DNA of 64,000 nucleotides, from positions 41,024,456-41,088,455 of the forward strand of contig CM049318.1 in the NCBI GenBank assembly GCA_026874595.1. The letters are read 5' to 3'. The notes below the pieces were generated by a model. The model did not search any database. It was not told the origin of the DNA and saw only the letters and a program-made list of their open reading frames with translations. Positions 10,299 to 22,539 of the stretch are shown in pieces. This DNA is from Sipunculus nudus. Lineage: Eukaryota; Annelida; Sipuncula; Golfingiida; Sipunculidae. The first letter of the stretch is position 1, and the number at the start of each line of letters is the position of its first letter. Made by a program: the position numbers and the translations under genes.

Positions 10299-13200
10299 GT
10301 ATGCATCGTTAAGCGCTGAAACTATTCGATATTTACCTTATTTTACATATCTAAATATCGTCAAAAGTTTAACAATTAAATGATTTTCTTTATAAAGGTT
10401 TATATGAACAAGGCATTTAAGAATAACCAGGCTTGGCTTGGTAGAATAATGTAAATTTGTCAAAATGTATCATTTTGCTGTATCATTTATCGTAAAGTTT
10501 TATTTATAGCAAATAAAGTTTCGTTTAATAACCTGGGATCAGTTGAACCGGACGATGGTCATGATGACCCAGGATAACCTATAAGAGGCGCGAGCTCTGT
10601 CCAGTTCTTTTTCATAAAAATTACAATTCCGACATGCCACTTACGACGTCCAGGTTTTAGCCTCAACGATAAATCGCAGCCGATATGATTGGTTTCGAAA
10701 TTTTAGGGGTCAGGGTTTGATGAGGGCACGGTAAATAAGGGAGGTCAGGGTATGATAAGGACACAGAAAAGGGGGAGGTCAGGGTTTGATAAGGGCACGG
10801 CAAATGGGGGAGGTCAGGGTTTGATAAGGGCACGGCAAATGGGGGAGGTCAGGGTTTGATAAGGGCACGGCAAATGGGGGAGGTCAGGGTTTGATAAGGG
10901 CACGGTAAATGAGGGAGGTCAGGGTTTGATGAGGGCACGGCAAATGGGGGAGGTCAGGGTTTGATAAGGGCACGGTAAATGAGGGAGGTCAGGGTTTGAT
11001 GAGGGCACGGCAAATGGGGGAGGTCAGGTTTTATGAGGACACGGCAAATGAGGGAGGTCAGGGTTTGATAAGGGCACGGCAAATGGGGGAGGTCAGGGTT
11101 TGATAAGGGCACGGCAAATGGGGGAGGTCAGGTTTTGATAAGGGCACGGCAAATGGGGGAGGTCAGGGTTTGAAAAGGGCACGGTAAATGAGGGAGGTCG
11201 GGGTTTGATGAGGGCACGGCAAATGGGGAGGTCAGGTTTGATGAGGACACGGTAAATGAGGGAGGTCAGGGTTTGATGAGGGCACGGCAAATGGGGGAGG
11301 TCAGGTTTGATGAGGACACGGCAAATGAGGGAGGTCAGGGTTTGATAAGGGCACGGCAAATGGGGGAGGTCAGGGTTTGATAAGGGCACGGCAAATGGGG
11401 GAGGTCAGGTTTTGATAAGGGCACGGCAAATGGGGGAGGTCAGGGTTTGAAAAGGGCACGGAAAATGAGGGAGGTCGGGGTTTGATGAGGGCACGGCAAA
11501 TGGGGAGGTCAGGTTTGATGAGGACACGGCAAATGAGGGAGGTCAGGGTTAGATAAGGGCATGGTAAATGAGGGAGGTCAGGGTTTGATAAGGGCACGGT
11601 AAATGAGGGAGGTCAGGGTTTGATGAGGGCACGGCAAATGGGGGAGGACAGGTTTGATGAGGACACGGCAAATGAGGAAGGTCAGGGTTAATTAAGGGCA
11701 CGGTAAATGAGGGAAGTCAGGGTTAATAAGGGCAGGGTAAATGGGGGAAGTCTGGGTTAATAAGGGCAGGGTAAATGGGGGAAGTCAGGTTATGATAAGG
11801 ACACGGTAAATGAGGGAGGTCAGGGTTTGATTTGGGCACGGCAAATGAGGGAGGTCAGGGTTTGATAAGGACACGGCAAATGGGGGAGGTCAGGGTTTGA
11901 TAAGGGCACGGCAAATGAGGGAGGTCAGGATTTGATAAGGGCACGGTAAATGAGGGAGGTCAGGGTATGATAAGGACACAGTAAATGGGGAGGTCAGGGT
12001 TTGATAAGGGCACGGTAAATGGGGGATGTCGGGGTTTGATAAGGGCACGGTAAATGAGGGAGGTCAGGGTATGATAAGGGCACGGTAAATGGGGGATCTC
12101 AGGGTTTGATAAGGGCACGGTAAATGAGGGAGGCCAGGGTATGATAAGGACACGGAAAATTGGGGAGGTCAGGGTTTGATAAGGGCACGGTAAATGGGGG
12201 AGGTCAGGGTATGATAAGGGCACGGTAAATGGGGAAGTTCAGGGTTTGATAAGGGCACGGCAAATGGGGAGGTCAGGGTTTGATAAGGGCACGGCAAATG
12301 AGGGAGGTCAGGATTTGATAAGGGCATGGTAAATGCGAAGGGAAGTAATCTGGTTCTCAAGGTGGGAATCTACCTGCGGTTGGAGTTGGTGGTCATTAGA
12401 CCTGTATCTTCCATGTAGAAGTCGAAGGAACGCTCCGAGTACGACCGCGCCGTCTTCCGCAAATTATAGTATATCAGATAAAACATATCTTTTACTAGGG
12501 GTTTAAACGTTTACTTTAGAAATTGCCTATCATTATAATCAAAATGTTTGACCATCCCGAATTATTAATCACAGACAGGAATAGGGTACAAACACACGCA
12601 CACACAAGAAAAAAAAAAAAAAAAAAGAAGAAGAAAACGAATAAGCTTATCATGTTTCATCAAGTGTCCGCATTTACGATCTCAGTTTGGGAGCAATGTT
12701 TGTCATATTAAAATCTTCCATATATGTTGTGCTTTTAGGCCTGTGGGGTCTGCTCAACAACGCCGGTATCCTGGGCCGGACGGGTCCCGTAGAATGGCTG
12801 GAGATCAAAGACTATCAAAAGGTCTTTGACGTCAACCTACTCGGCTTGATTGACGTCACCATCACGTTCCTTCCTCTGGTCAAACAAGCAAGAGGACGCA
12901 TCGCCAACACAGCCAGTGTCTTCGGGAGGTACAGCTTGCCCGGTAGCGCCCCCTACAGTATCTCAAAATATGGTGTCGAGGCGTTCTCTGATAATCTCAG
13001 GTAATCCTCAGGGTACCCCCAACGGGACCTGGGACGGGTAGCACATTTTGACTTGATTACAATTAAGGATTAATAAAAGCGTGATTTCAAAAAGGATGGT
13101 AGTCCGCAAGTGAGATTATTGGGGGTTTTCTTGCATAACACATATGGTCTTGTCAATAATATTAAGCCTGAACGACGCTTTGGGCAAGTATAACCTTACA

Positions 13201-16200
13201 TATACAATTAACGGGAAAAGGTAGGTTCTGTGGCAGTCCTTGATTGTATCGTTTAAACACAAATAAGAGTTTTTGGTCAAACCAATAACTTCACAGCGTA
13301 GAGCACAAAAATCTCAAAAGGGACGCATACATGATTATTCTAGTCCTGATATCAGAGTCCGGTACGTACTCTAAGACACCAGATGTAATCATGATATTGT
13401 CGTCAGTCCTGTCAAGGTGACAACTGTAAAAGATACCATAACATTTTCTTGAATGAAAAATATTCGAGTAAGAAGCATTTAGATCATATCTCGCTTGTTC
13501 TTGTTTGACAGCAGATGTTACGAGATTTGACAAGACTTGCAAAATTTGTGATACTAACAACATAAGAAATACTACCCAAAGCTGAAAGGAAGACCTCCCT
13601 GGCATGAAAAGTGAAGGAGTTACAAACGTTTTCATGAAATCTTGCTTATTCTCGTTTGACACCAAACGTAACAACACTAGCAATTGTGTAGCTGAAAGTT
13701 TGTCAAATACTATAAAACCCAGAAAAAGTAAAGGTAGGTGATTTATAATCGCTGTGGCTAAATCTCGTCTATTCCTGTTTGACTCCAAGGATGACAAGAT
13801 TTGACGAAAAATACAACTGTGTGTATGAAAACTTGTCAGATGCTACCCTATGCTAAAACGTAGACGTGTCTAGCGAGAAAATTAACCGAGATAGAAAAAT
13901 GAGGCTTCAAATTTGACATTTAAAATTTTGCCCAAAACTACGTGGCCATAATGCGGCACTTTGTCCTCAGAAAGGAAATCCCATGGAATCGAGTTTCAGC
14001 TGCAGCCTGAAAAGTTACGACATTTTAAATAGTTATCGCGATATCACACACAAATGATTTATCCTTCTTTCTTCCTGCGTCGTTCGTTTGAGGTCCTGGT
14101 CGCATGGAAAACAAGCTTCTAACCTGGGCCATAAAAAATTGTTTGAGCTAATTTTAAGAGTTTGCCTTGAAGCATGTCTGGGAAAACTGATGAAAGTGAT
14201 ATTTTATATTTTTCGAACCGCATCGCCCCCTGGTGGCAATTGCCGCAAAAAATAGCGTTCTTTCCTAGGCCATGTATAACATTTTTACCAAGTTTGATGA
14301 CTGCTTCAAGAGTATCAGGGAAAATTGATGGAAAATTGATTCGCCAACCGGAAGCTATCGACTCCAACAACAGTTATGAAGTAGAATTCATTCAGGACGA
14401 CTATACGATTTTTTAATCTCTTCTAGGAAAACTACTTGTAATACCTGGCTTCTTGAATTCCCTAAATTTGTCTAAGTCTGATGATACGGAAATCGGACAA
14501 GTCGACCCAGGCCTATCCTTTATTATGCCAAAGTAAAAACTAACCAACAAAATATGCCCTTTTTTTTATCAAACTTTATTAAGTTAAAAAAAGGTTTAAC
14601 CTCTCCCACTGTACTGAACACGGCCACCATGGCCGGCTCAGACTGACCTCATCCACCGTCAAATCTCAATGCATATCAACTGCACTTCTCTTTTCTTATT
14701 GATTTTTAATATTGTCATGCTTACAGTAATAAAAATAAAAATATTGAAAACAATCAGACACAGTGCACGTGTGATTAGCATACGAACCATTGCCAAATAA
14801 AAGAAGTTTGCAGCAAAAGTATGTGATAGTCGTTATCTTATTATTTAAACAGTTAAATAGATCAAACCTATTACCTCGATTTAAAGGAGGCGGCGTAACG
14901 TTAGGCTTGCTCACATGAGTTATGCTTTAATTTGTATAGTTGACATTTAACTGTCGGTCTTGGGTTACTTTCAGGAGGCAGTGCCGTGCGTTCGGTGTCA
15001 AGGTACATTTAATAGAGCCCGGCTTTCACAGAACTAACATCACCGATACAAACATGATAGAGCGAACATTGAGGGCGTCATTCGAAAACGCCCCAAAAGA
15101 GTCACAAGAGGAATACGGAGAGGAATTCGTCAATCAGAGTAAGGGTTCAGGAGAGGAATAAATCGTGGAAATGTATTGATTATATTACTGTATGTATTTA
15201 ATAACAGTTTAGCGGAGACTTGATAGATTACATCTTATTTACTGAAATGGTATCAGAAGAGGTATAATTTTATCCGCCGAAAACGAAGTTTTGCGGATAC
15301 TATGTTTTTGAACGGGTTCCGCCGCCGCCGCCGCCGCGTTCGTTTCCGGAGAACTCCTCTGAAACTACTGGACGGATTTTTCCGAAACTTACACAAATTA
15401 TCGGGTCACATGTGAACTGGTGCCTAACCAAGTGACCTTGACCTCTGACCATCTCTGTCCAGCGTCCGTTTGTGCCTCTGTTTCCACATATAAACCCACA
15501 TATCTCGGTCACCGTTTGACCGATCGGGAAATTTGCAGCCATTTTTGCACAGCGTCCATCTGTTTGTCTGCCTTGGGTTAAAATCACTCATATCTCTGCA
15601 GTGGCTGAACTAATTCACCTGAAATTCGGCATGCGTATACATTCTAGATAGCTTTTTTAGATTTTATGACAGGTGGCGCCACCTACCTTCACGTTAACGC
15701 TGCAGACATCCAAGCTCATATCTCGGGAACCGTTTGACCGATCAGGAAACAATTTTTACACAAATGTAGCCCTTGGATAGCTTTATAACATACACAAAAA
15801 TGGTGGCGCCACCTGCAGCCATTTTTGCACAGTGTCCATCTGTTTGTCTGCTGTGGGATAAAATCACTCATATCTCTGCAGTGGTTTGACTTTTCCACAT
15901 GAGATTTTGCATGTGTATACATCTTGGATAGTTTCTCGTTCAAATAACAGGTGGCGCCACCTACAATCATGTTTATGTGATGTGTGTTTCCCCTTGTCAC
16001 TCAATCCATGCCTCACTTCACCCGTCCTTCTCTGATTTTGGCGGATACACGTAGTCGCTTGTCGACTACCCGTATTCTAGTTTATGAAAATGTATTGAAA
16101 ATATAACTGCGTCTGACACTTTAGCGGACACTTAGAAGATTAAAATCTTTATCTATGTAACTTAACTAGCATCAGAAGAAGTATAATTTATGGAAATGTA

Positions 16201-16637
16201 TTGATTATATTTCTGCGTCCATCAGTTTAGCGGAGACTTGGTAGATTAATTAACATCTTTATCTAAGTAACTTAACTGGCAGCGACGTGGTAGAGGGTCT
16301 GTCTGCTCTCCCCGAAGGTCCATGTTTGTGCTGTTCCCTTTTAGAAATACCTTTCCTCTTTTTAGCATGGGTTATTTTACACACTTTTTTCTTTTCAGGT
16401 GTAAAGGGCGTCCTGAACAGCCTCATTCCGAAGGTAATGTCAGATAATATCTTTGACGTGGTAGACGGATACGAGCACGCCATGCTCGGGATGTTTCCCA
16501 GGGCGCGCTACGTGATTGGCCGGGACGCCAAATGTCTGTGGCTCCCTTTACAATGGATGCCCGAATGGTTAGGCGACTGGATACCGGAAATGACGAATCC
16601 TGAAAGACCAATACCAGCTGCGTGTCGGACAAAGTAA
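9965..16637 (+). CDS. short-chain dehydrogenase/reductase 1 (retinol dehydrogenase / 17-beta-HSD6-like), four coding exons
   Basis: Join 9965-10298, 12739-13000, 14975-15138 and 16399-16637: 999 nt, 332 residues plus stop. All introns are GT-AG and the frame is continuous. Residues 1-25 form a hydrophobic N-terminal anchor with a basic tail (RIPK), typical of ER-bound SDR9C enzymes. The NAD(P)-binding motif TGCDTGFG is at 41-48, DVS at 89-91, NNAG at 118-121, N144, S171, and the catalytic Y184-S-I-S-K188. The tail includes MFPRARYVIGRDAK and WLPLQW, as in retinol dehydrogenases and DHRS9. The family oxidises or reduces retinoids, steroids or related lipids; the substrate here is unknown. A 3' splice-like tttgttcacag ends at 9951, just before the ATG, so an untranslated 5' exon is likely. 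The closest relative is the tandem copy at 23464. Confidence 0.95.
10299..12738 (+). other. intron 1 of dehydrogenase 1
   Basis: Phase-1 GT-AG intron, most of it occupied by the 35-bp minisatellite at about 10708-12336. It also has a poly-A/AAG-rich tract at about 12607-12635. Confidence 0.9.
10708..12336. repeat. 35-bp minisatellite, about 46 copies
   Basis: The unit contains GGTCAGGGTTTGATAAGG, GCACGGCAAATGGGG and minor variants (GATGAGG, GGTAAATGAGG). The period is 35 bp, and a few units are one or two bases shorter. Because 35 is not a multiple of three, open frames through it repeat every 105 bp as Pro/Leu/Ile-rich peptides; these are artefacts of the array. Confidence 0.97.
12739..13000 (+). 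CDS. dehydrogenase 1, coding exon 2
   Basis: Encodes GLWGLLNNAG, the VNLLG segment and the active-site block SVFGR...YSISK, ending in FSDNLR. Acceptor tgcttttag, donor GTAATC. The last codon is split 2/1. Confidence 0.95.
13001..14974 (+). other. intron 2 of dehydrogenase 1
   Basis: Phase-2 GT-AG intron. It contains a 168-codon antisense open frame at 13291-13797. In that stretch a diverged motif of roughly 100-120 bp recurs about three times (the tttgaca-containing segments near 13510, 13655 and 13780). No domain is recognisable and I regard it as repeat-derived. Confidence 0.8.
14975..15138 (+). CDS. dehydrogenase 1, coding exon 3
   Basis: Encodes RRQCRAFGVKVHLIEPGFHRTN (described only in part) and the helical EEYGEEFVNQ segment. 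The EPGFHRT motif is the SDR9C substrate-loop entry. Acceptor ctttcag, donor GTAAGG, length 164 nt. Confidence 0.93.
15139..16398 (+). other. intron 3 of dehydrogenase 1, carrying a Helitron-like insert
   Basis: Phase-1 GT-AG intron. The element at 15273-16080 makes up most of it. The flanks contain a short duplicated segment (around 15150-15250 and 16100-16290) sharing AAATGTATTGATTATAT and TTTAGCGGAGACTTG. Confidence 0.85.
15273..16080 (+). mobile_element. Helitron-like non-autonomous element (family B)
   Basis: The left end is TCCGCC directly after an A. The right end is a perfect 7-bp hairpin GTAGTCG-cttgt-CGACTAC (16051-16069), a 7-nt spacer, then CTAG (16077-16080) followed by T. That is the canonical Helitron architecture: 5' TC, a 3' hairpin plus CTRR, and insertion between A and T. 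A subterminal inverted pair TCCGCC(G)AAAA / TTTTGGCGGATA links the ends, and the left end also folds on itself (TCCGC...GCGGA). Inside are a GCC repeat and about 1.5 copies of the 277-bp unit, with three GGTGGCGCCACC palindromes (15672, 15802, 15950). No coding capacity. Confidence 0.8.
16399..16637 (+). CDS. dehydrogenase 1, coding exon 4
   Basis: Encodes the C-terminal domain VMSDNIFDVVDGYEHAM..., MFPRARYVIGRDAK and WLPLQWMPEWLGDW, ending at TAA. Acceptor cttttcag. The C-terminal hydrophobic/aromatic segment is typical of membrane-associated retinol dehydrogenases. Confidence 0.95.
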
Positions 16638-17671
16638 AAAAAGACTTTGATCTTATACCATACATTGACATATATATGCAGAATCACCTACCTCAGGATT
16701 TATCTATAGTCTTGAAAGTCCTTTCTAATGTAGGTTTTATCTCATCTGAGAGAGAAATATCATCGAGTTGATGCTATCTTTTATAACAACAACTGATCCC
16801 CTTTTAACCTTTTTAATTCCAGAGAATCTAATGATAACTTGATAGTATATATAACAAATAGTAACGTATACGTATTTCGTATTTTATCTAATAACGAATA
16901 ACGAGCGGTTCCATGATGTCGTCCACGCGCATTGCTTAATCCATATATATGACTTTTATGAATGCTATGTATAGCAAGGTATAAAAATGACATTAGGTGA
17001 GAATGCATTATCAATTGCATTAAATTTATTTTTCCTTTGATTTGTGTTGTGTACAACTAATATTGTACATTATCTTTCAAAACGATTTCGTTCGGCTGGC
17101 AGCTTTTTAAATTTATAAACATATCATACGACCTTTACACTTCAAATTCACCTCCTGAGGCCAAGCGGAAATATGATTCAAAGGTGATTACATTCCGTAT
17201 CTAATTCTAAAGACGGCGAAAAGCAGGGACGCAAACATACAAGTTTTGCTCAATTGAACCGATTCGAGGTAAAATGGTCGAGAGAGAGAAAGAGAGAGAA
17301 AGAGCGACTGAGAAAGAAAATATGATGTGTTATAAAAGAATTATTGCAAATATGCAATCAGTGTATAGATGCGAAAGGGTACATTAAAGGGTCCCTGCTT
17401 TCCCTAGTACGACCGCCATTTGACCATATAAGGGCTCAGAGAGTCAAACATGAATTATGAATTAAATTATATATCTCGAAAACATTCACTTTCACACGTA
17501 TGTTTATTCTGATCTCTGATATATTCGTAAACATTTGCATGAGAAAGATAAATGCCCTTTTCGCCTAATTCCCCCTTGAGAGTTTAAATTCCTTATAACC
17601 GTTCCAGAATCATTTCATCAACGCGTGCAACTCTCTAAAAAAGACGACTTAAGAAAATCTTCAATCGTTCA

Positions 17672-17957
17672 ATTAACCTATAAATAATAGTAACCTATTA
17701 ATGATAGTGACCTATAAATGAAAGTAACCTATAAATGATAGTAACCTAGGCTATTGCTGATAGTTACCTATAAATGATAGTTACCTATAAAGGATAGTAA
17801 CCTATAAATGATAGTAACCTATAAATCATAGTGACCTATAAATTATAATAACCTATAAATCATAGTTACTTAAAAAATGAGAGTGACCTCTAAATGATAG
17901 TGACCTATTAATGACAGTGACCCATAAATGATAGTCACTTATAAAAAATGACAGTTA
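17672..17957. repeat. 17-bp minisatellite, about 16 diverged copies
   Basis: The unit is ACCTATAAATGATAGTA, with frequent single-base changes (AACCTATTAATGATAGT, GACCTATAAATCATAGT) and a few longer units. Not coding. Confidence 0.92.
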
Positions 17958-18720
17958 CTTCCGACGGGGAAACAAGGAAAGAAAAGGACCGCCATAAAAC
18001 GAAGTGTGAAATATCAATATGCGTTTTGTGATGTAGCTTTTTTTTTGTGTGATTCATACATTACAAGCAACATTACAACAGAGGAAGTATACGGGAATAA
18101 TCAGGCAAGCCATTGGGCTTTCGAATGACCCCCTGAACCACGTATAAAGAAGGAAATTCTCATGAACTTGAGGACTGGTAAAAATAATCTACAAGGGCGG
18201 CCCAAGGAAGCACACATAGAGAAGAAGGCAGAGGACGAGACGGGAGGAGAACGTGTCGAAGGGGACAACTAGGTTTGAAGATGAGAGAGTCAGAAGGACA
18301 TATATCCATGAAGAATGGAGGGGACTGGTCTCAAGAACCAGTGCCCAACTACCAGTTTAGGATAGATCAAATGAGATCAAATCTCAAAGCTGTATACGAC
18401 CAAAAGCTACCTTAAATTAAGTGGCATGTGGTGGGAGACATCAATATTCTTGGTGAAGTCTCGGAATGTGTTTAGCTATATATTTTTTTGTGTCAGGTAT
18501 ATATACACACCAACATTTAAGCACGCGCTCACAATTCCGATTTAAGTAGCACTTGATTAAAATCCATTAAATCACTTTTGTACCCCCTATCAAGTATCCC
18601 GTAGACACAATAGACAGAATGCAAACACTGAAGAGACAGAAAAAAAAGACTTTTTTCGTTTCGGACAGGGAGAGTAATAAAACTAGTCATTGTATATACA
18701 TACAGGGAAAGCTCAAGTGA

Positions 18721-18721
<1 letters not shown>

Positions 18722-18781
<60 letters not shown>
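18722..18781. repeat. (AT)n microsatellite
   Basis: About 60 bases of pure AT alternation; the length is likely polymorphic. Confidence 0.97.
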
Positions 18782-18782
<1 letters not shown>

Positions 18783-20073
18783 AATCTTACAACGTTTGTT
18801 TTGAATTTTGATTTTAAGTAAAACATCAAGACAGCACCTTATTTTTTCTTGATATATATAATTTTGTCACAACCCGAATGAATGGACTTTCCAGGTTCTT
18901 TAAACGGTGGACAAAAAAAGCTGAAGCTCGAACATACACTCAAACAGATGAGAAAGTCGTGAATAACAAACAATAAAAATATATTATAATTAGACTTATA
19001 ATTCTCTGGAGAGGCAATACACGCGCGAAGTACAATAATTCCAGGAGTCCATATGATCATACAAAGTCACAGAGTCCTGATTAATCCTGAAACTCTGCAC
19101 CACTGCCGCTGGTCACATGATGGTCATGCACGTAACTTAGGTATGCACTCCTCAAGTCCAGGCGATTTACCACTATACACACGACACACAAGCACTTCTC
19201 GTCGTCAAAAAAATCACTGGCTTGACACAGTCTCTACTCTTGATGTTCTGGCTTCTCTGAATCACTGACAGCTCAAAGCCTTCTCTGTAGCATCTCTCTC
19301 AGACAATGTGTGTCCCTATATAATCAACCTGGGTATATCCGGATTTTATATATATCTGTACCCGAATTTGTCACCGCACACGACAATATTCGGTACCATG
19401 CACACTGATCGCTGTATCAGTTATCCTGGTCTGTTTGCTAGGATTTACAACGGCAGATACCCATCGACTGCTTACAGGTCCTTCTGTAACCACAACTCAC
19501 AAGTCCAATTGTGAGATTACGTTGGTCGCCCGCAGACTCTAACAAACAATACACCAAGAAATCGTCCCTCAGCTCATCTTTTTTTTTCAGTGACTGACGC
19601 ACTGTGGAGTCCATAGATTGCACCTGCAGTTAACTGTGATTATAACACTCAATTCACAACTGTGGGATTTAACATATATCCATTGATTAATGTTCAGTTC
19701 ATCTACGTGTTTTGTATATTTGACCACTAGAAAACATTACTGTTCTGTTCTCAGCCCTATTTTGCACCAAGGAAGTTAAAATATGAACATAATAGTACAC
19801 AGGCCTAAAGCCTTATACAGGACTGCCACCAAATGCAAGATGTCTACCGCCGCTGTTAATGCGTCAATTCTCTCTGGACAAATAATATCAGTTGTTGATG
19901 TTACAGGTGCTCCATGCTTTCCAGAATGGTTATTTGTTTAGCACAGGCCTTTCAATATACAACATTATGTGAACATTGGTTTGTTAAAACCATAGGAAAT
20001 ATTTTTATTCAATTTCCTTTCTAAGAGTAACAGATCGTATCGTGCAATAAACCCAGTTAGCTCTTTGGTGGGC

Positions 20074-20123
20074 CGGCGACGCAACAGAAACCAGAAACCT
20101 GTTGCGTCGCCGTCGGCGGCTAG
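20074..20123 (+). mobile_element. orphan Helitron-like 3' terminus
   Basis: A 14-bp perfect stem CGGCGACGCAACAG (20074-20087) pairs with CTGTTGCGTCGCCG (20099-20112) across an 11-nt loop. It is followed by a 7-nt spacer, CTAG (20120-20123) and T. The stem-spacer-CTAG-T geometry equals that of the element ending at 16080. The matching 5' end was not found. Confidence 0.5.
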
Positions 20124-21004
20124 TTCAATGCATGAATACTAAAAGGGCCACGAGTCCAGAGACCAAAGCATGGGAAAGATCAAGTATGCAGGCGCGTTCC
20201 CTTTGAAGTCTACAGTAAACAATGTCTAACAGGAAACCGACTAGACTAAGACCTGCAAGAACCAATTCTCAAGGAATTACGACTGTACTGAAACCAACAT
20301 GAAATAAAACACCTGGTTTTATAAAACTTACGTTCCAATGCTAACATAGATACATGATACTACATATTAATATACAACAAATTATAGAAACAATCATCTG
20401 GTTATACTATCCTATCTTGAATGTGCAATACCATAAAAATAAAATAAACAAGTCTCAGTTCTATGGTAACAGATGTGTTTAGGCTGAGGTTGAGTTGGGT
20501 ATTTTTATCAGTCCCGGGCAATTGGAAGAGAGTCAACGGCGAACCCTATGGATATCAGTCGAAAGATAATTTAACACAGACGGAGGAAACAACAGAATAT
20601 GGGTCACTGGTAGATCTTGCGGGTGATAAAATGCTCTACAGCGCTCTGCTGGTCATACGTTGAGTTGATAATTATAACAAACCTTGTGCCAGGGTCAGAT
20701 GGTCAAAGTTCACTTTTAGTACATACGTTTCTGGATACAGTAGAACATAGGCTTTGTGGGTGCTCACAGTTGTTTGCCCTCTGTCCAAACGTTTATGGTA
20801 AGTATTTGCTCTTCTCCAAGGCACTGGCAATGATTTCAATAGCAAATGATTTATTAATCATTGCCATGACACAGTCTATAGGGAATCATTTGAATGGACA
20901 AACATACTAAAATGGGCAATTTAACTGTTAACTTGTTTTTCTAGTATATGGCGTATATGCTGCTCGCATGTTAAAACATGAAACGCTTTTATATATGGTG
21001 CATG

Positions 21005-22450
21005 TTTAGCTATGATGACTTCTGTCATGCTGCGGTACAGCGATCACCCTTTGCCCGTTGCCCTTCTGCCGGCCGTCCGACCGTCCGTTCACACAGCACA
21101 GATCGTAACCGCTGGACCTAGGAACTTCTCACTGAATTTTCAGGGAGGTCAATAAAAACTCTCTCTAGAAACCTTGAATTAGGTCACTGCAACCTCCAGT
21201 ATCTCGATAATTAATGCATGAAATGAAATGATTTATGCTTAGCTCAAAGGTGCCCATGCATTCACCTACCTTTTGAAAAAGAATTATGTGATTTCTGGCT
21301 TCTTCTATATGTTTATATTAATGATATAAGGGTAATTTTGGTTGTGAAGAGTTCTTTTAACGCCTTCGCGACTTATGTATAATCGTGTTAATCAACATTA
21401 TCAACAACATACAGCATTGTTGACAAACGGAAAAAACATGTAACCTTAGACAGAAGGTTATATATACGCGGAGGTAGAAAGGTCACTTGTTGTAAAACGC
21501 GATTTGCAAAACTCTGGCTTACCTGACTCGCTGCAAGATGCCCTTGTCAAATTTTTTTGATTATTTTGGCGTGCCCCCACATATTATTAACACGTTGATA
21601 TAAACAAAACAAGTAGCCTGTGTGCAGTGAAGTCCACGTTTTCTGGCCTGTTTTTATAAAAGCTCCAAGGGATAACCTTTAGTTTATAAAGATCACATAG
21701 GTGATTGGGCCTCTTTAATTATCATGGCCAGTTCCATCAGCTGCTTAAGACTGCTGGGACCACCTGTATTTTTTTTCTATTTTTACGATTTTCTTTCTAT
21801 TTTTGATACAATTAAAGGACAGGGAATGAGGCCCTTAAATGTTTGTTTCTCAGCTGTGGTTTCATCTTGTGTCCTTTCTTCTTTTATATTTATTGAATTT
21901 GCTAATTTTATCAGTTCCTAAAGATTGGTGACGCCACCTCAATTTTGCCATTATTAACAAATTTTTTCCTCTTTTTGAATTGCTGAAGGGTTTCCCTTAA
22001 ATTTGGCGCAGAAGTTGTTTTCACAATTTTTCATGTGAAAAGGTAAAAATTGGTGACCTTGACCTTGATATACAGGGTCAAATCAGCCGAATTATAGGGC
22101 ATCATCTTTAAGTTTTTTTATGACCATGATAACATTGCTCAAATTCAATATTACTATGATAGAAAAAATGTTCATTCATATTCACAGAGGAGTTTGGTGA
22201 CCTTGACGTTATTCTTCTCAAGTACAACCTGTATAGACCAGTTAAATTTGGATTCAGTCTTCACTTTCGACTTTGATGTCGGAAGGTCAAAGGTCACGAT
22301 CTCATCGGAATTTAATCTCAATTTGACTTTCAGAAGGTAAAATTTCTGTTGTGAATGTAAATCTACAATGTCATGCTAGTTGTTTGAGCGTCATTATATG
22401 CATGGGGCACTCCTTATATTTTCATATGCTGTGACACGTTAATGTGAGAC
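21005..22450 (+). repeat. diverged family A repeat remnant
   Basis: The left part (TACAGCGATCACCCTTTG, CCGTCCGACCGTCCG, then a CGTAACCGCTGGACCTAGGA stretch) matches the start of the family A elements at 30156 and 55504. Later parts keep the GACCACCTGTATTTTTT and GGTGACGCCACCT blocks and the TGGTGACCTTGACCTT type of sequence. Ends are eroded, so boundaries are approximate. Confidence 0.6.
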
Positions 22451-22539
22451 GCCCCTTCGACTTCGACATGAAGAGGTTTCTTTCTGTGTAATATATAAAG
22501 GGTGTTTAAAATAAATTCTCAAACGTTCCTTACTGTCTT

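Larger units (their letters stand above)
16638..21004. other. intergenic between the dehydrogenases, left part
   Basis: No coding region supported. It holds a GA-rich tract (17279-17315), a 17-bp minisatellite (17672-17957), an (AT)n run (18722-18781) and an orphan Helitron-like 3' end (20074-20123). An ATTAAA at 17019-17024 is a possible but distant poly(A) signal for dehydrogenase 1. Confidence 0.55.

Noticed and set aside
10708-12336. Possible CRISPR-like array
   Set aside because: Units are contiguous with no unique spacers, and the locus is a eukaryotic intron.
11093-12360. Several Pro/Leu-rich open frames of 60-100 codons on the minus strand
   Set aside because: They are translations of the 35-bp minisatellite and repeat every 105 bp with the array.
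13291-13797. 168-codon antisense open frame in dehydrogenase 1 intron 2, with hydrophobic stretches
   Set aside because: It is built from diverged internal repeats, has no recognisable domain and no splice or neighbour support.
18095-18420. Possible 3' fragment of a LINE (charged Lys/Glu/Arg-rich reading)
   Set aside because: No RT or tail motif can be aligned by eye, and stops occur in all frames.
18529-18783. Tyr/Ile repeat peptide
   Set aside because: Translation of an (AT)n microsatellite.
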